Positions 34,287-43,323 of a stretch of DNA of 64,000 nt are shown here, in pieces. Both the position numbers and the translations under genes were made by a program. The notes under the pieces were generated by a model. That model searched no databases. It was not told the origin of the DNA and saw nothing but the letters and a program-made list of their open reading frames with translations. Location of the stretch: assembly GCA_963835855.1 (NCBI GenBank), contig CAWIHA010000003.1:81597-145596 (forward strand). Direction: 5' to 3'. The DNA comes from CAWIHA01 sp963835855. GTDB taxonomy: Bacteria; Acidobacteriota; Terriglobia; Bryobacterales; Bryobacteraceae. The stretch's first letter is position 1, and the number at the start of each line of letters is the position of its first letter.

Positions 34287-35639
34287 TCAAAGAAGGTTGA
34301 TCGTGGTATTGGTCAACTCATCCAGCACCGTGACGAGTTTGGCGTTCGCTTCATAGGCGCGCTGGTATTGGATCAGGTTCGCTGCTTCCTCGTCCAGGGA
34401 TACACCCGAGACATCGCTTCGCAGCGAACGCGCCTGCACCAGCAGGTCGTTCGTCGTCTGCTGGGCATTCTTTGCATCTTGTACTGCTTGGCCGACCCGG
34501 CCGGCGAGTTCACCGTAATACGCGGTGAAGCTCATGCCATTGATCTGGGGTGAGTTACCAAGGGCCGCCAGGTTCAGCGCATTCCCGTTGCCACCCGGCG
34601 CCGCCGGGACCGCCCCAGCCAGTTCATCCGGAGTAATGGACGTTACGGCTAAAGTCGCGGCCGAGCTTGTTGGATCGTAGCTAAAAAGCGCTGCACCCGA
34701 GTTTCCGTTGGTATCGACTCCAGCGGCAAGCAATCCATTGACTGAGTCCGCAAAGCCGCTGGCAAGCTGGTTCAAGCCGCTCATGTAAGACGGAAGCAGA
34801 TTGTTCTTCGTGTCCAGCAAGCCGGCGAGCCTGCCGCTCTGGATCTGGGCGGTGATGTCGTTCTGGTTCGAGTCGCGAATCACTGTCTGTGCGCCGGACA
34901 TATCCGCGGAAATCGTATACTGCCGATCCTCGATGACAAGCGGCGTCTGGCCCCCGGCCAACACTTCAACGGTGCCGTCACTCTGCTTCAGCGCCGTGAA
35001 ATTGACGTACTCGCTTAGATTCTCGAGCGTGCTTTGCATCTGAGCGTCGATACCAGGATCGGATTGATTGCGTGCGTCCGACCGCAGGACCGCGTTCAGT
35101 TGGCAGATTTGGCCCGCTAGATTGTTGATGGCGCCAACCGCGCCGCCGGTCTCTTGATCGATCGCAGATGATGCATTGCCGAGACTGTTGGCGCTTTGCG
35201 TAAATTGCGCCGCCACCGTGCCGGCACTGTCGATCACAGTTTGCCGGGCGACCGTATCGTTCGGCGCCATGCTCCAGGAGGACACATTTTGAAAGAATTG
35301 GCTCAATGCACCCGGGATGCCTGCGTCTTGGCTGATATCGAACACCGGTTCGATTCGCTGCAGATCGGTGGACTGTTGATCGGCGCGGCCCCAGGCTTGA
35401 TTCTGCTGGCGCACATCCTGCTCGGCATACAGGTCCCGAGAGCTTTGGATCTGGCCCGCCGTAACTCCGCCCGGCAAGCCCAGAGCGGGATCGAACGCCA
35501 ACGAGACCGTGGCGAGCCGCTGCTTGGCATAACCCGGAGTATTGGCATTGTTCACATTGTTCTGCGTGGTCGCGAACAACTGATCGAACACCTGCAGGGT
35601 GTTCGCCGATTCGATCAAGGAACTGAATAATCCGCCCAT
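34287..35639 (-). CDS. flgK: Flagellar hook-associated protein FlgK
   Basis: HAP1, junction protein between hook and filament. The 450-aa protein starts MGGLFSSLIESANTLQVFDQLFATTQNNVNNANTPGYAKQ (canonical N-terminus) and ends DEEAANLIQYQRAYEANAKLVTVLDEL, the FlgK/rod-protein C-terminal motif. It is shorter than enterobacterial FlgK (about 547), with a reduced central domain. A further in-frame ATG at 35669 overlaps the upstream gene and is less likely. Confidence 0.93.
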   Translation of the reverse strand: MGGLFSSLIESANTLQVFDQLFATTQNNVNNANTPGYAKQRLATVSLAFDPALGLPGGVTAGQIQSSRDLYAEQDVRQQNQAWGRADQQSTDLQRIEPVFDISQDAGIPGALSQFFQNVSSWSMAPNDTVARQTVIDSAGTVAAQFTQSANSLGNASSAIDQETGGAVGAINNLAGQICQLNAVLRSDARNQSDPGIDAQMQSTLENLSEYVNFTALKQSDGTVEVLAGGQTPLVIEDRQYTISADMSGAQTVIRDSNQNDITAQIQSGRLAGLLDTKNNLLPSYMSGLNQLASGFADSVNGLLAAGVDTNGNSGAALFSYDPTSSAATLAVTSITPDELAGAVPAAPGGNGNALNLAALGNSPQINGMSFTAYYGELAGRVGQAVQDAKNAQQTTNDLLVQARSLRSDVSGVSLDEEAANLIQYQRAYEANAKLVTVLDELTNTTINLL

Positions 35640-35649
35640 GGAAGTGTGG

Positions 35650-36057
35650 CTAAGCCTCCACCGAGACACTCTGTGCCGGCCGTGGCTCGGCTACGCTACC
35701 TGACGCCGTATAACCGCATGCAGCCGCATACAGCACCTGGGCCCAGCCCAAATAGAACGCGGCAGCGTGCGCCAACAGCGCGCCAGCCCGCAAGGTCTCC
35801 TTTCTCAGGTCGCCAAGAGCTGTGAGGAGCGTTGGAGGGCGTCCGGGGTTGCCTGCACGGAGGGAGCGCTCCACTCTTTCGAGACACTGTATGGCCGCTT
35901 CGAGAAGCGGCGCGCTCCGGTTGAGCGTCGTGGCGTCGGGACGGAGCAGCAGGCGCACAGCCTCACCGACGCCGGTCTGGGCTTGACGTAACCAGTCGAG
36001 TTCCCGAGCGTCCCGCACGCCAGCGCGAGCGGCCTCGGGCGGAGATTCAGCGGCCAT
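35650..36057 (-). CDS. FlgN-like flagellar export chaperone (by position)
   Basis: Helical Ala/Leu/Arg-rich protein of 135 aa with no motif I can assign. Its place between flgM and flgK is where flgN (the FlgK/FlgL secretion chaperone) normally lies, and size and helix content fit. It overlaps flgM by 11 bp and ends 10 bp before the flgK start. The assignment is inferred from context only. Confidence 0.5.
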   Translation of the reverse strand: MAAESPPEAARAGVRDARELDWLRQAQTGVGEAVRLLLRPDATTLNRSAPLLEAAIQCLERVERSLRAGNPGRPPTLLTALGDLRKETLRAGALLAHAAAFYLGWAQVLYAAACGYTASGSVAEPRPAQSVSVEA

Positions 36058-36352
36058 TTGTCAGCGCATCATCGACCAGCCGGCGGCTCACCGCCGCCGC
36101 ATCGACCTGATATTTCCCGGCGCGATATTCCGCCGATAGAGATTCCAGGCGGGCTGCCCGTTGGGGCGACTCCGCGTTAAGAACCTGCAGCAAGCGCCCG
36201 GAGAGATCGGAAATCTGCGCCTGGTCGGATTCGGCTCCCCGTTGCGATTCGCCCGGCTTCTTAGGTCCGCCCGCCTCGACCGGTTCGGCATGAGCGGTCT
36301 TGTTGAGTTGCGGCGCAGCCGCCTGGTTGAGGGAGGCTTCGTTAACCTTCAC
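36047..36352 (-). CDS. flgM: Anti-sigma-28 factor FlgM
   Basis: Binds the flagellar sigma factor FliA until hook completion. Protein of 101 aa from GTG 36352. The C-terminal half (RAARLESLSAEYRAGKYQ, then VDAAAVSRRLVDDAL) has the FlgM sigma-binding helix pattern, R-x-x-K/R-x-E-x-L-x-x-x-Y/I-x-x-G-x-Y-x-V. The N-terminal half is Gln/Pro/Glu-rich and disordered. The reading frame is open upstream to 36538, but those residues (RTRQDQL, CLLLCSQ) do not fit the family. Confidence 0.78.
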   Translation of the reverse strand: MKVNEASLNQAAAPQLNKTAHAEPVEAGGPKKPGESQRGAESDQAQISDLSGRLLQVLNAESPQRAARLESLSAEYRAGKYQVDAAAVSRRLVDDALTNGR

Positions 36353-36360
36353 CTCTGATT

Positions 36361-36387
36361 CTATCGGCAGAAGTGCCTGGAAGATTA
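36361..36387 (-). promoter_or_regulatory. Candidate sigma-28 (FliA) promoter of flgM
   Basis: Minus strand: TAATCTTC, 11 nt, GCCGATAG. The -10 box differs from the FliA consensus GCCGATAA at one base, and the -35 box shares 5 of 8 bases with TAAAGTTT. It ends 8 nt before the flgM GTG, implying a very short or absent leader. Confidence 0.4.
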
Positions 36388-36559
36388 GAGCCAACTGGTC
36401 CTGCCGCGTACGCCTTTGGGAACAAAGGAGGAGACAGACCAACCACGGGCCGGAGAGACACCGGCTTCCTCGACCGAGCGTCCCAATGACCACCGCCCCA
36501 CGACCGGCTGTCCGTGGTATTCTCTGAGGGAATTTCACACATCGCTCGCCGAGGGTAAT

Positions 36560-39500
36560 ATGGCGGTCCCACAGGTTCTAAAAAGCCGTTACGAGATCAA
36601 AGCGGTTTTGGGAAAGGGCGGGACCGGGTTGGTGTTCCGGGCCTTCGATACCATAGCCCGGCAAGATGTCGCGATCAAAACGCTTCGCGACGCGCCCGCC
36701 CGTGCCGCGTTCAACATATTTTCTCGCGAATGCGAGGTTCTGGCGAAGCTGGCCCATCCAAACATCGTCGCAATTCTCGACGTGGGCGAGTTCGAAGAGC
36801 AAGGCAAGCATAAGCCTTACATCGTCATGCCGCTCCTGGCTGGCGCCGCACTTGATGCGCTGATCCGCGATTCCAGCGGCCGGCTCACCATAGAGCGCGC
36901 CGTCGGGATCATCCGCCAGGCCTGCATCGGGCTCAATGCCGCGCATGAGGCGGGCCTGGTTCATGGTGACCTCAAGCCGAGCAACATCTTCGTCACGGAC
37001 GACGACTCGGTTAGAATTCTCGATTTCGGTGTCGGGCGTATGGCCGAGACCGCCCAGTCCACCAAGGCCAAGCACACGCTGTTGTACAGGGCCCCGGAAC
37101 AGCTTCAGGAGAAGGCGGCCACGCCGGCCTCCGACATCTACTCGCTGGGCTTAGTCTGCTATGAGGCTCTCACGCACCGGCAGCCCTTCGAGGGTCTAAA
37201 GAAGTCCGATGTCATCGAAGCGGTCTGCGACGGCACGCTTCCACCGGCTTCCAAGCTAAACCCCACCATCAGCGAGGCCCTCAGCTGCGCGGTCCACAAA
37301 GCCCTTGCCAGGCAGCCCGCCGACCGCTATTCGAGTGCACGCGAATTCGCCGGCGCCCTCCAGAAGGCGCTCGACAATGAGCCCAAGGAGTCCTTGCGCC
37401 AGGCGGAATCCGGCCACTCTGAGGAGGGCGCCCGGCCGGTGCGCAACGAGAAGGAAGAGCTCTACGATGCGGCGCTCGAGGCCTGGAACCGCGGCGAAGT
37501 GGGCTCGGCGCTGGCCAAACTTGAGCGCGTGCTCGAACTCGATCGCCGCTCGCCCGATCCTGCTGCGGCCAAGCGCTCCGCAATGTACCAGGGCTTGTAT
37601 CAGAAGGTTCGCTCCGCGCATGAGTCGCTCAAGAATTCGTACGCGGAGGCGCAGGAGCAACTTGCCAGCCGCAATTACCAGCGAGCACTCACCATTGCTG
37701 ACGAATACCTCGGCAAATACCCGGGCCACGCGCTCTTTCAGGCGCTGAAGTTCGATATCGAAGAGCGGCAGCGCCAGGAACTCCTGGTGCGCATTGCGGA
37801 GATCGAAAAGCAGCTCGTTACCGAGACCGACCTCGACCGCCGCGTCAGCATCCTTGAGCAGGCCATAAAGGACTACCCCGGTGAGCTGCAATTTGAGCGC
37901 CAGCTCCAGCCCATACGCGACAAGCGCAACCTGGTCAGTTCCATTGAGGCGAAGGCGCGGCATCACGAAGAGCGCGGCGAGTGGAGCGAAGCACTCGCGC
38001 AGTGGGAAATCCTCGGCACGATCTCCACTCAATACGCCGGCCTCGATTCCGAGATCGCACGGGTCCGCCAGCGGCGCGACCAGGCGGCGCGCTCGGAAGC
38101 CAAATCGCGCTGGCTTGAGCAGATCGACAGTGCCACGAAGGCCGGCGAGTACACGCGCGCAGCCGATCTGATCGAGAGCGCCGAAGCCGAAATCCCAGAC
38201 GATCCGGAGCTGGCACGATCGAAGGACCAAGTGCGGCAATTGGCTGTGCATGCTACGGAAGCGCAGAAGCTGCTCATTCAGGGCCGGGCATTGTACAGCC
38301 AGCAATGGTTTGACGATGGACTGGGCGTCATGCGGCGTGCACTGGAGGTCGACCCCCGGAATCCCGCGATCCGCGCGGCGCTGGTCGATGCGCTCGTCGG
38401 ACGGGCGCGTATGCTTCTCGATAGCGACTGGCGCGCCGCCGTGCCCTTCCTCCAGCAGGCGTCGGAGATCGATCCGGACAACGCGGTCGCGAGCGGTCTC
38501 CGCTCCGCCGTGCTGGACCGCCAGCGCGACGAAGTCGTCACCCGCTGTTTTACTCAGGCGCGGCAGTACCGCGCTGCCGGCGACCTCCAAAGAGCGCTGG
38601 CCGAGGCGCAGCAGTGCCTGACGCAGTACCCCTCGGACCCGCGTCTCGTGCAATTGCGCGATCTTCTGAGCAAGGAAATCGAGGACGCTCAGCGGAACGT
38701 TGCGCGCCCGGCCGACCTCGCTGCCCTGCGCAAACTCGGACAGCAAGCCGAGCTTGCCGGGAACTGGGCGGACCTGAAGGCCCTCGCCGAAAACGCGCGC
38801 GCTATCGCTGCACCGTATGTGGAGGACCCCGAGTTCCAACACATCCTCGCAGGGCTCGATCAACGCCTTGCACAAACGGCTCCGCCGGCGAAGCCCGCCG
38901 AACCCCCGGTTGCTGATGCAGCGCCACCAGCGCCTCCAGAGCCAGTGGTTGTTGTGCCGCCGCCCGCTCCGCCTCGACCGCCTGTTGTCCCGGAGCCGGC
39001 CCCGGTTGCTGATGCAGCGCCACCAGCGCCTCCAGAGCCAGTGGTTGTTGTGCCGCCGCCCGCTCCGCCTCGACCGCCTGTTGTCCCGGAGCCGGCCCCG
39101 GTTGCTGCCGCAGCGCCACCAGCGCCTCCGGAGCTAGTGGCTGCTGTGCCGCCGCCAGCTCCGCCTCGACCGCCTGTTGTCCCGGGGCCGGCCCCAGTTG
39201 CTGCCGCACCGCCGCCAGCGCCTCCGGAGCTAGTGGCTGCTGTGCCGCCGCCCGCTCCGCCTCGACCGCCTGTTGTCCCGGAGCCGGCCCCGGTTGCTGC
39301 CGCAGCGCCACCAGCGCCTCCGGAGCCAGTGGCTGCTGTGCCGCCGCCCGCTCCGCCTCAACCGCCTGTTGTCCCGGAGCCCGCCCCAGTTGCTGTTGCA
39401 GCGCTGCTACCGCCGCCAGCGCCTCCGGAGCCAGTGGCTGCTGTGCCGCCGCCCGCTCCGCCTCGACCGCCTGTTGTCCCGAAGCCAGCCCCAGTTGCTG

Positions 39501-41632
39501 TTGCAGCGCCGCCACCGCCGCCAGCGCCTCCGGAGTCAGCGGCTGCTGTGCCGCCACCTGCTCCGCCTCGACCGCCTGTTGTCCGGGAGCCCGCCCCAGT
39601 TGCTGCCGCAGCGCCGTCACAGCTGCGCCTACCGGCCTTTACACTGCGTCTGGCTCCTTCCGTGCAATGGGCGTTGGCTGGCGGAGGCGCAGTCATCTTG
39701 TTGCTGCTGATCGTGGCGCTGGGCATCACGCATTCGAAAAGCTCCGCCCCGGCGCCCGGCGCGATGGTTCGCGTGGAAATCCGAACGGTTCCCGCAGGCG
39801 CCGTCATTCGCGTCAACGAAAGGATCCGTGGCACATCGAATTTCCAACTCGAAGAGCGCCCCGGCACCTACTTCATCGAAGCCGCCCTCGACGGCTATGA
39901 GCCGGCGACAAAAGCCGTTACCTTATCCCTCCGTGATACGGCCCCGATTGAACTCACGCTCCAGCCGCTCGCGCAGACGGTGCGGCTCATCAGCGATATC
40001 GCCAACGTCAAGGTGCTCTTGGACAACCAGCCCACGAGCGGGCTCCAGGACGGCCAGCTCACGCTGGCGCCGGTCAGCCCAGGCAGCCACAGCCTGAAGG
40101 TCGCCGGCCGTTCCAGCGAGGCGGCGGTTACGTTCACCCTCGAACCGGGCGCCGCGCCGGCGGTGGCCGGACCCCCATCCGTCAAGAATGTCGCCGCTCT
40201 CGTTGTAGCCAGCTTTGGCAATCGCGCGCGTGTGTATACGAACCTTTTGGTTGCGAAAGCCGAACTCGACGGGCAGCCGGCGGGTGAAGTCGGCCCCGAA
40301 GGCCTGGCGCTGAACAACCTTGCTCCGGGCCTGCACGAGCTGTCGCTCGGCGATAGCCAGACGCAGCTCAAGAAGGTGATTGAGATCAGCGCTGCTCCCG
40401 CGGTCACGGTCTTTTTCCAGTCGGACCAAAACGCCGGCACACTCGTCATTGTGGCTGGCGAAGAGAACGCGGAAGTCTACGTGGACGGGAACAAATACCA
40501 GCGGCTGACTCCGCGCCACGGCCAATTGCGGATACCAGCCGAGCCCGGGGAGCATCACGTGCGCGTTTCGAAACCCGGCTTCGAGGACGCGCCCGAGCAA
40601 CTGGTCCAGCTTGCCAAAGGTCAAGAGAAGAAGGCGGTTTTCAAACTGGTTCCGGTACCGGCGGCCGCACGTTTGACGTTCGCGGGGGCCGTTCCGGGCG
40701 CGCAGGTCTATATCGACCAGAACCTCGCCGGCGCCATCGCGCAGGACGGCGGCTTCCAGGCGGTGAACGTCAGCCCCGGCGATCACGCGATTGAGTTGAG
40801 AAAAGACAGGCTGCATTCGAAATCCGTTCACAGGAGTTTCGCGGCAGGCCAGACCGTGCATCTCGCCGTGAATGAGATCGCACTCACGAGCGGGATAGGG
40901 ACGCTCCGCCTGACGGTTTCGCCGGCAACGGCGCAGCTCATAGCGACGCGCGCAGGCGGCCAGCCCCAGGCGATCGCCGGCAATACGGCGGAGCTGGAGG
41001 ATGGCCCATACACTCTGGCGGCAAGTGCGCCAGGGTACCAGGATCGGACCGAGCACGTTCAGGTCCTCGCGGGCCAGACAGTGTCCGTGAACCTTGTGCT
41101 TGCGCGCGAGGTGCGGCCTGTCGTTCCGCTCGGTATGGACCATTGGGAGGATCCAAAGGCGTGGACTACCGACGGAAGCTGGCACGTCCGCCGCGGCGGC
41201 GGCTTCGTTCTATACCAGCCGGCGCCGGGGGCAGGCGCTTACACTTTCACGCTAATGCTCGCCTCCGGCGGCAGCTTGCTCCATGGCAAGAACCTAGAAT
41301 GGTTCGTCCACTACACCGACGAAAAGAATTATGTGCTCTTCCGGCTGGATCACGATAATTACCGCCGCATTCAGTGTGTCAACGGGAAGCGCAGCGAACT
41401 GGCGAAAAAACCGCATGGCCTCGACCTCAGGGAGTACTTGATGGTCAGTTTGCAGATCGAGGTCGCGCCCGGTTCCCTTGTCCAAAAAATCCGCCAACAC
41501 GACCAGTGGGTGGTGCTAGACACCTGGACGGAACCGGGCCTTAACTTCGCCGCTGGCCGCTTCGGCCTGTTGATCTCCGGCAAAGACGAGGTGCGGCTCT
41601 CGGACTTCGCCTTCTATCCGAGGCAGCAATAG
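36560..41632 (+). CDS. Giant Ser/Thr protein kinase with TPR-like, Pro-repeat, TM and PEGA domains
   Basis: Hanks-type kinase of 1690 aa. Kinase domain residues 11-280: P-loop GKGGTG, K40 (VAIK), E57 or E59, catalytic loop H135-G-D137 (HGD, not HRD) and D155FG. A long helical TPR-like region (about 300-780) follows, then a cytoplasmic Pro/Ala/Val-rich linker of seven repeats (about 783-1013). One transmembrane helix (about 1033-1057) leads to four or five PEGA-like beta domains (about 1060-1515) outside, and a final concanavalin-like region (about 1520-1690, GMDHWEDPKAWTTDGSWHV). It looks like a transmembrane sensor linking an extracytoplasmic ligand to kinase output. Divergent from flgM, with 207 bp between. 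ATG start at 36560. Confidence 0.88.
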   Translation: MAVPQVLKSRYEIKAVLGKGGTGLVFRAFDTIARQDVAIKTLRDAPARAAFNIFSRECEVLAKLAHPNIVAILDVGEFEEQGKHKPYIVMPLLAGAALDALIRDSSGRLTIERAVGIIRQACIGLNAAHEAGLVHGDLKPSNIFVTDDDSVRILDFGVGRMAETAQSTKAKHTLLYRAPEQLQEKAATPASDIYSLGLVCYEALTHRQPFEGLKKSDVIEAVCDGTLPPASKLNPTISEALSCAVHKALARQPADRYSSAREFAGALQKALDNEPKESLRQAESGHSEEGARPVRNEKEELYDAALEAWNRGEVGSALAKLERVLELDRRSPDPAAAKRSAMYQGLYQKVRSAHESLKNSYAEAQEQLASRNYQRALTIADEYLGKYPGHALFQALKFDIEERQRQELLVRIAEIEKQLVTETDLDRRVSILEQAIKDYPGELQFERQLQPIRDKRNLVSSIEAKARHHEERGEWSEALAQWEILGTISTQYAGLDSEIARVRQRRDQAARSEAKSRWLEQIDSATKAGEYTRAADLIESAEAEIPDDPELARSKDQVRQLAVHATEAQKLLIQGRALYSQQWFDDGLGVMRRALEVDPRNPAIRAALVDALVGRARMLLDSDWRAAVPFLQQASEIDPDNAVASGLRSAVLDRQRDEVVTRCFTQARQYRAAGDLQRALAEAQQCLTQYPSDPRLVQLRDLLSKEIEDAQRNVARPADLAALRKLGQQAELAGNWADLKALAENARAIAAPYVEDPEFQHILAGLDQRLAQTAPPAKPAEPPVADAAPPAPPEPVVVVPPPAPPRPPVVPEPAPVADAAPPAPPEPVVVVPPPAPPRPPVVPEPAPVAAAAPPAPPELVAAVPPPAPPRPPVVPGPAPVAAAPPPAPPELVAAVPPPAPPRPPVVPEPAPVAAAAPPAPPEPVAAVPPPAPPQPPVVPEPAPVAVAALLPPPAPPEPVAAVPPPAPPRPPVVPKPAPVAVAAPPPPPAPPESAAAVPPPAPPRPPVVREPAPVAAAAPSQLRLPAFTLRLAPSVQWALAGGGAVILLLLIVALGITHSKSSAPAPGAMVRVEIRTVPAGAVIRVNERIRGTSNFQLEERPGTYFIEAALDGYEPATKAVTLSLRDTAPIELTLQPLAQTVRLISDIANVKVLLDNQPTSGLQDGQLTLAPVSPGSHSLKVAGRSSEAAVTFTLEPGAAPAVAGPPSVKNVAALVVASFGNRARVYTNLLVAKAELDGQPAGEVGPEGLALNNLAPGLHELSLGDSQTQLKKVIEISAAPAVTVFFQSDQNAGTLVIVAGEENAEVYVDGNKYQRLTPRHGQLRIPAEPGEHHVRVSKPGFEDAPEQLVQLAKGQEKKAVFKLVPVPAAARLTFAGAVPGAQVYIDQNLAGAIAQDGGFQAVNVSPGDHAIELRKDRLHSKSVHRSFAAGQTVHLAVNEIALTSGIGTLRLTVSPATAQLIATRAGGQPQAIAGNTAELEDGPYTLAASAPGYQDRTEHVQVLAGQTVSVNLVLAREVRPVVPLGMDHWEDPKAWTTDGSWHVRRGGGFVLYQPAPGAGAYTFTLMLASGGSLLHGKNLEWFVHYTDEKNYVLFRLDHDNYRRIQCVNGKRSELAKKPHGLDLREYLMVSLQIEVAPGSLVQKIRQHDQWVVLDTWTEPGLNFAAGRFGLLISGKDEVRLSDFAFYPRQQ
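38909..39598 (+). repeat. Seven in-frame tandem repeats (96/105 bp) in the kinase gene
   Basis: Units start at 38909, 39005, 39101, 39197, 39293, 39389 and 39494, with a partial unit from 39599. Five are 96 bp and one period is 105 bp twice, from a 9-bp insertion. Each encodes about 32 residues of the type VxxAAPPAPPEPVxxVPPPAPP-RPPVVPEPAP. Nucleotide identity between adjacent units is very high. Confidence 0.95.
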
Positions 41633-41697
41633 CGGCTGAAGATACCGCCACAAGAATGCGCCCATGCGGCCCGGATGGGCCCACGCGGCACCTGGCG

Positions 41698-41727
41698 TTG
41701 TGGCGCATGGATTTATCGCGGTAAAAT
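41698..41727 (+). promoter_or_regulatory. Sigma-70-like promoter for wzm-wzt
   Basis: TTGTGG and TAAAAT are separated by 18 bp, 38 bp upstream of the wzm start at 41765. Confidence 0.45.
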
Positions 41728-41764
41728 GACCGGGAATTCAGGATAGCCAAGGAGTTGCCAGCTT

Positions 41765-42580
41765 TTGTCGTCGGTTCCGTTCGAGACGCTCCAAGTTCCC
41801 GATCGCGCCAACCGCCCCAAGTGGCGGGGCGATTATCTGTTCCTGCTCCAGAACCTGATCGCCAAAGACTTCAAGGTGCGCTACCGCAACATGTCGCTCG
41901 GCGTGTTCTGGTCGCTTCTCAATCCGCTCGTCATCATGGGAGCGCTCTGGTTTATTTTCACGAAGGTGTTTCCGAACGGCGTTCCGAATTTTGCGGTGTT
42001 CGTGCTGTGCGGTCTCGTCCCGTACAATTTCTTCAGCCTCGGGTCGGTAGTCGGAACGGTGTCGCTGGTGGAAAACGCTACCCTGATCAAGCGCGTGCCG
42101 GTGCCGCGCGAGATCGTGCCGGTCGCGGCGGTGCTCTCCAATAGCATTCACCTGCTGATCCAGATCGGGCTGCTGCTGGTGGCCGTCCTGCTCGCCGGAA
42201 AAGGCGTGAACCGCTACTGGCTGTGGCTGCCGTTCGTCTGGGGATGGGAAGTCGTGTTTGTCTGCGGCTTGTCGCTGGCCTCGTCGAGCCTGAACGTGTA
42301 TGTGCGCGATATGCGATACGTGGTTGAATCCGCTAACGCCGTGCTATTCTGGCTGGTCCCGATCTTCTACCCGTTCAGGGTGATTCCGCAGAAATACCGC
42401 GAAATCTATCAGCTCAACCCCGTAGCCGCGCTAGTGCTCGCATGCCGCAACATTCTGCTCGATGGGACGGCGCCACCAGCGGCGCTCCTCATCAAGCTGG
42501 TGCTCAGCTCGGTCGTGGTTTTCCTCGCCGGTCTGACAACCTTTCGCCTGCTGCGGCGGCGTTTTTACGACTACCTATGA
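41765..42580 (+). CDS. wzm: Polysaccharide ABC exporter permease (Wzm type)
   Basis: Membrane subunit of an ABC-2 polysaccharide/lipopolysaccharide exporter, 271 aa with six helices. Family landmarks are KDFKVRYRNMSLGVFWSLLNPLV, PYNFFSLGSVVG and IKRVPVPREIVPVAAVLSN. TTG start at 41765 with AAGGAG 11 nt upstream. Its stop overlaps the wzt start (ATGA). It probably exports an undecaprenyl-linked O-antigen-like glycan. Confidence 0.88.
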   Translation: MSSVPFETLQVPDRANRPKWRGDYLFLLQNLIAKDFKVRYRNMSLGVFWSLLNPLVIMGALWFIFTKVFPNGVPNFAVFVLCGLVPYNFFSLGSVVGTVSLVENATLIKRVPVPREIVPVAAVLSNSIHLLIQIGLLLVAVLLAGKGVNRYWLWLPFVWGWEVVFVCGLSLASSSLNVYVRDMRYVVESANAVLFWLVPIFYPFRVIPQKYREIYQLNPVAALVLACRNILLDGTAPPAALLIKLVLSSVVVFLAGLTTFRLLRRRFYDYL

Positions 42581-43323
42581 GCGCACCCGGTCTGATCGAG
42601 CTGGTCCGTGTATCGAAGTTCTTTTACCGTCATGCCGGCCGCGTTCTGTTGCGAAGCCACGTCCAGGGTCTCTTCCGCAGGGCGCACAGGGAGCGATTCT
42701 ATGCGCTCAGCAACGTCAGCTTCCGGATCGAGCCCGGAGAAAATGTCGCACTGGTGGGCGCGAACGGCGCCGGCAAGAGCACCCTCCTGAGCCTGATCTG
42801 CGGGCTTGCTGATCCGGACAGCGGCGATCTCGGCGTGGGCGGCCGTATCGGCGCTCTGCTCCAGCTCGGCGCGGGCTTCCACTTGGATCTCTCCGGCCGG
42901 GAAAACCTACGTCTCAACGCGTCGCTGCTAGGACTAACCCGCAAGCGCACCGAGGCTCTCACCGAACGCATTATCGACTTCTCCGGTATCGGCGAGTTTA
43001 TCGACGAGCCGTTGCGCACGTACTCCTCGGGAATGACGATGCGGCTGGCCTTTTCAGTGGCCGTGTATATGGACCCGGACATCCTGATCCTCGATGAGGT
43101 TCTGTCGGTCGGCGATCACGCTTTCCAGGCCCAGTGCAGCGAAAAGATACTTGACTTCAAGCGCAGCGGCAAGACGCTCTTGTGTGTATCGCACGCGACC
43201 GCCTCGGTCGTGGAAATCTGCGACCGGGCGCTCTGGCTCGATCACGGTAAGCTCGTGATGGACGGGCCGGCCGCGGAGGTTATCGACGCGTACGAGGGGG
43301 GTCTGCCTGCGGGGCGAAGTTGA
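42577..43323 (+). CDS. wzt: Polysaccharide ABC exporter ATPase (Wzt type)
   Basis: ATPase partner of Wzm, 248 aa: Walker A GANGAGKST, signature YSSGMTMRL (the variant typical of Wzt/TagH/KpsT), Walker B DILILDEVLSVGD and the H-loop CVSHATAS. The C-terminal carbohydrate-binding domain of O-antigen Wzt proteins is missing, so chain recognition must occur without it. Confidence 0.9.
   Translation: MSAPGLIELVRVSKFFYRHAGRVLLRSHVQGLFRRAHRERFYALSNVSFRIEPGENVALVGANGAGKSTLLSLICGLADPDSGDLGVGGRIGALLQLGAGFHLDLSGRENLRLNASLLGLTRKRTEALTERIIDFSGIGEFIDEPLRTYSSGMTMRLAFSVAVYMDPDILILDEVLSVGDHAFQAQCSEKILDFKRSGKTLLCVSHATASVVEICDRALWLDHGKLVMDGPAAEVIDAYEGGLPAGRS

Noticed and set aside
37256..38875. 539-aa minus-strand open frame opposite the kinase TPR region
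   Set aside because: The plus strand encodes a clear multi-domain kinase; the antisense frame is open only because of GC bias at codon positions.
38909..39598. Regular ~96-bp repeats resembling a CRISPR or satellite array
   Set aside because: The units are contiguous with no spacers, keep the reading frame and encode a Pro/Ala/Val linker inside the kinase gene.
38802..39620. 272-aa minus-strand open frame across the kinase repeats
   Set aside because: It is an antisense shadow of the GC-rich repeats, with low-complexity Gln/Ala composition and no homology or start signals.
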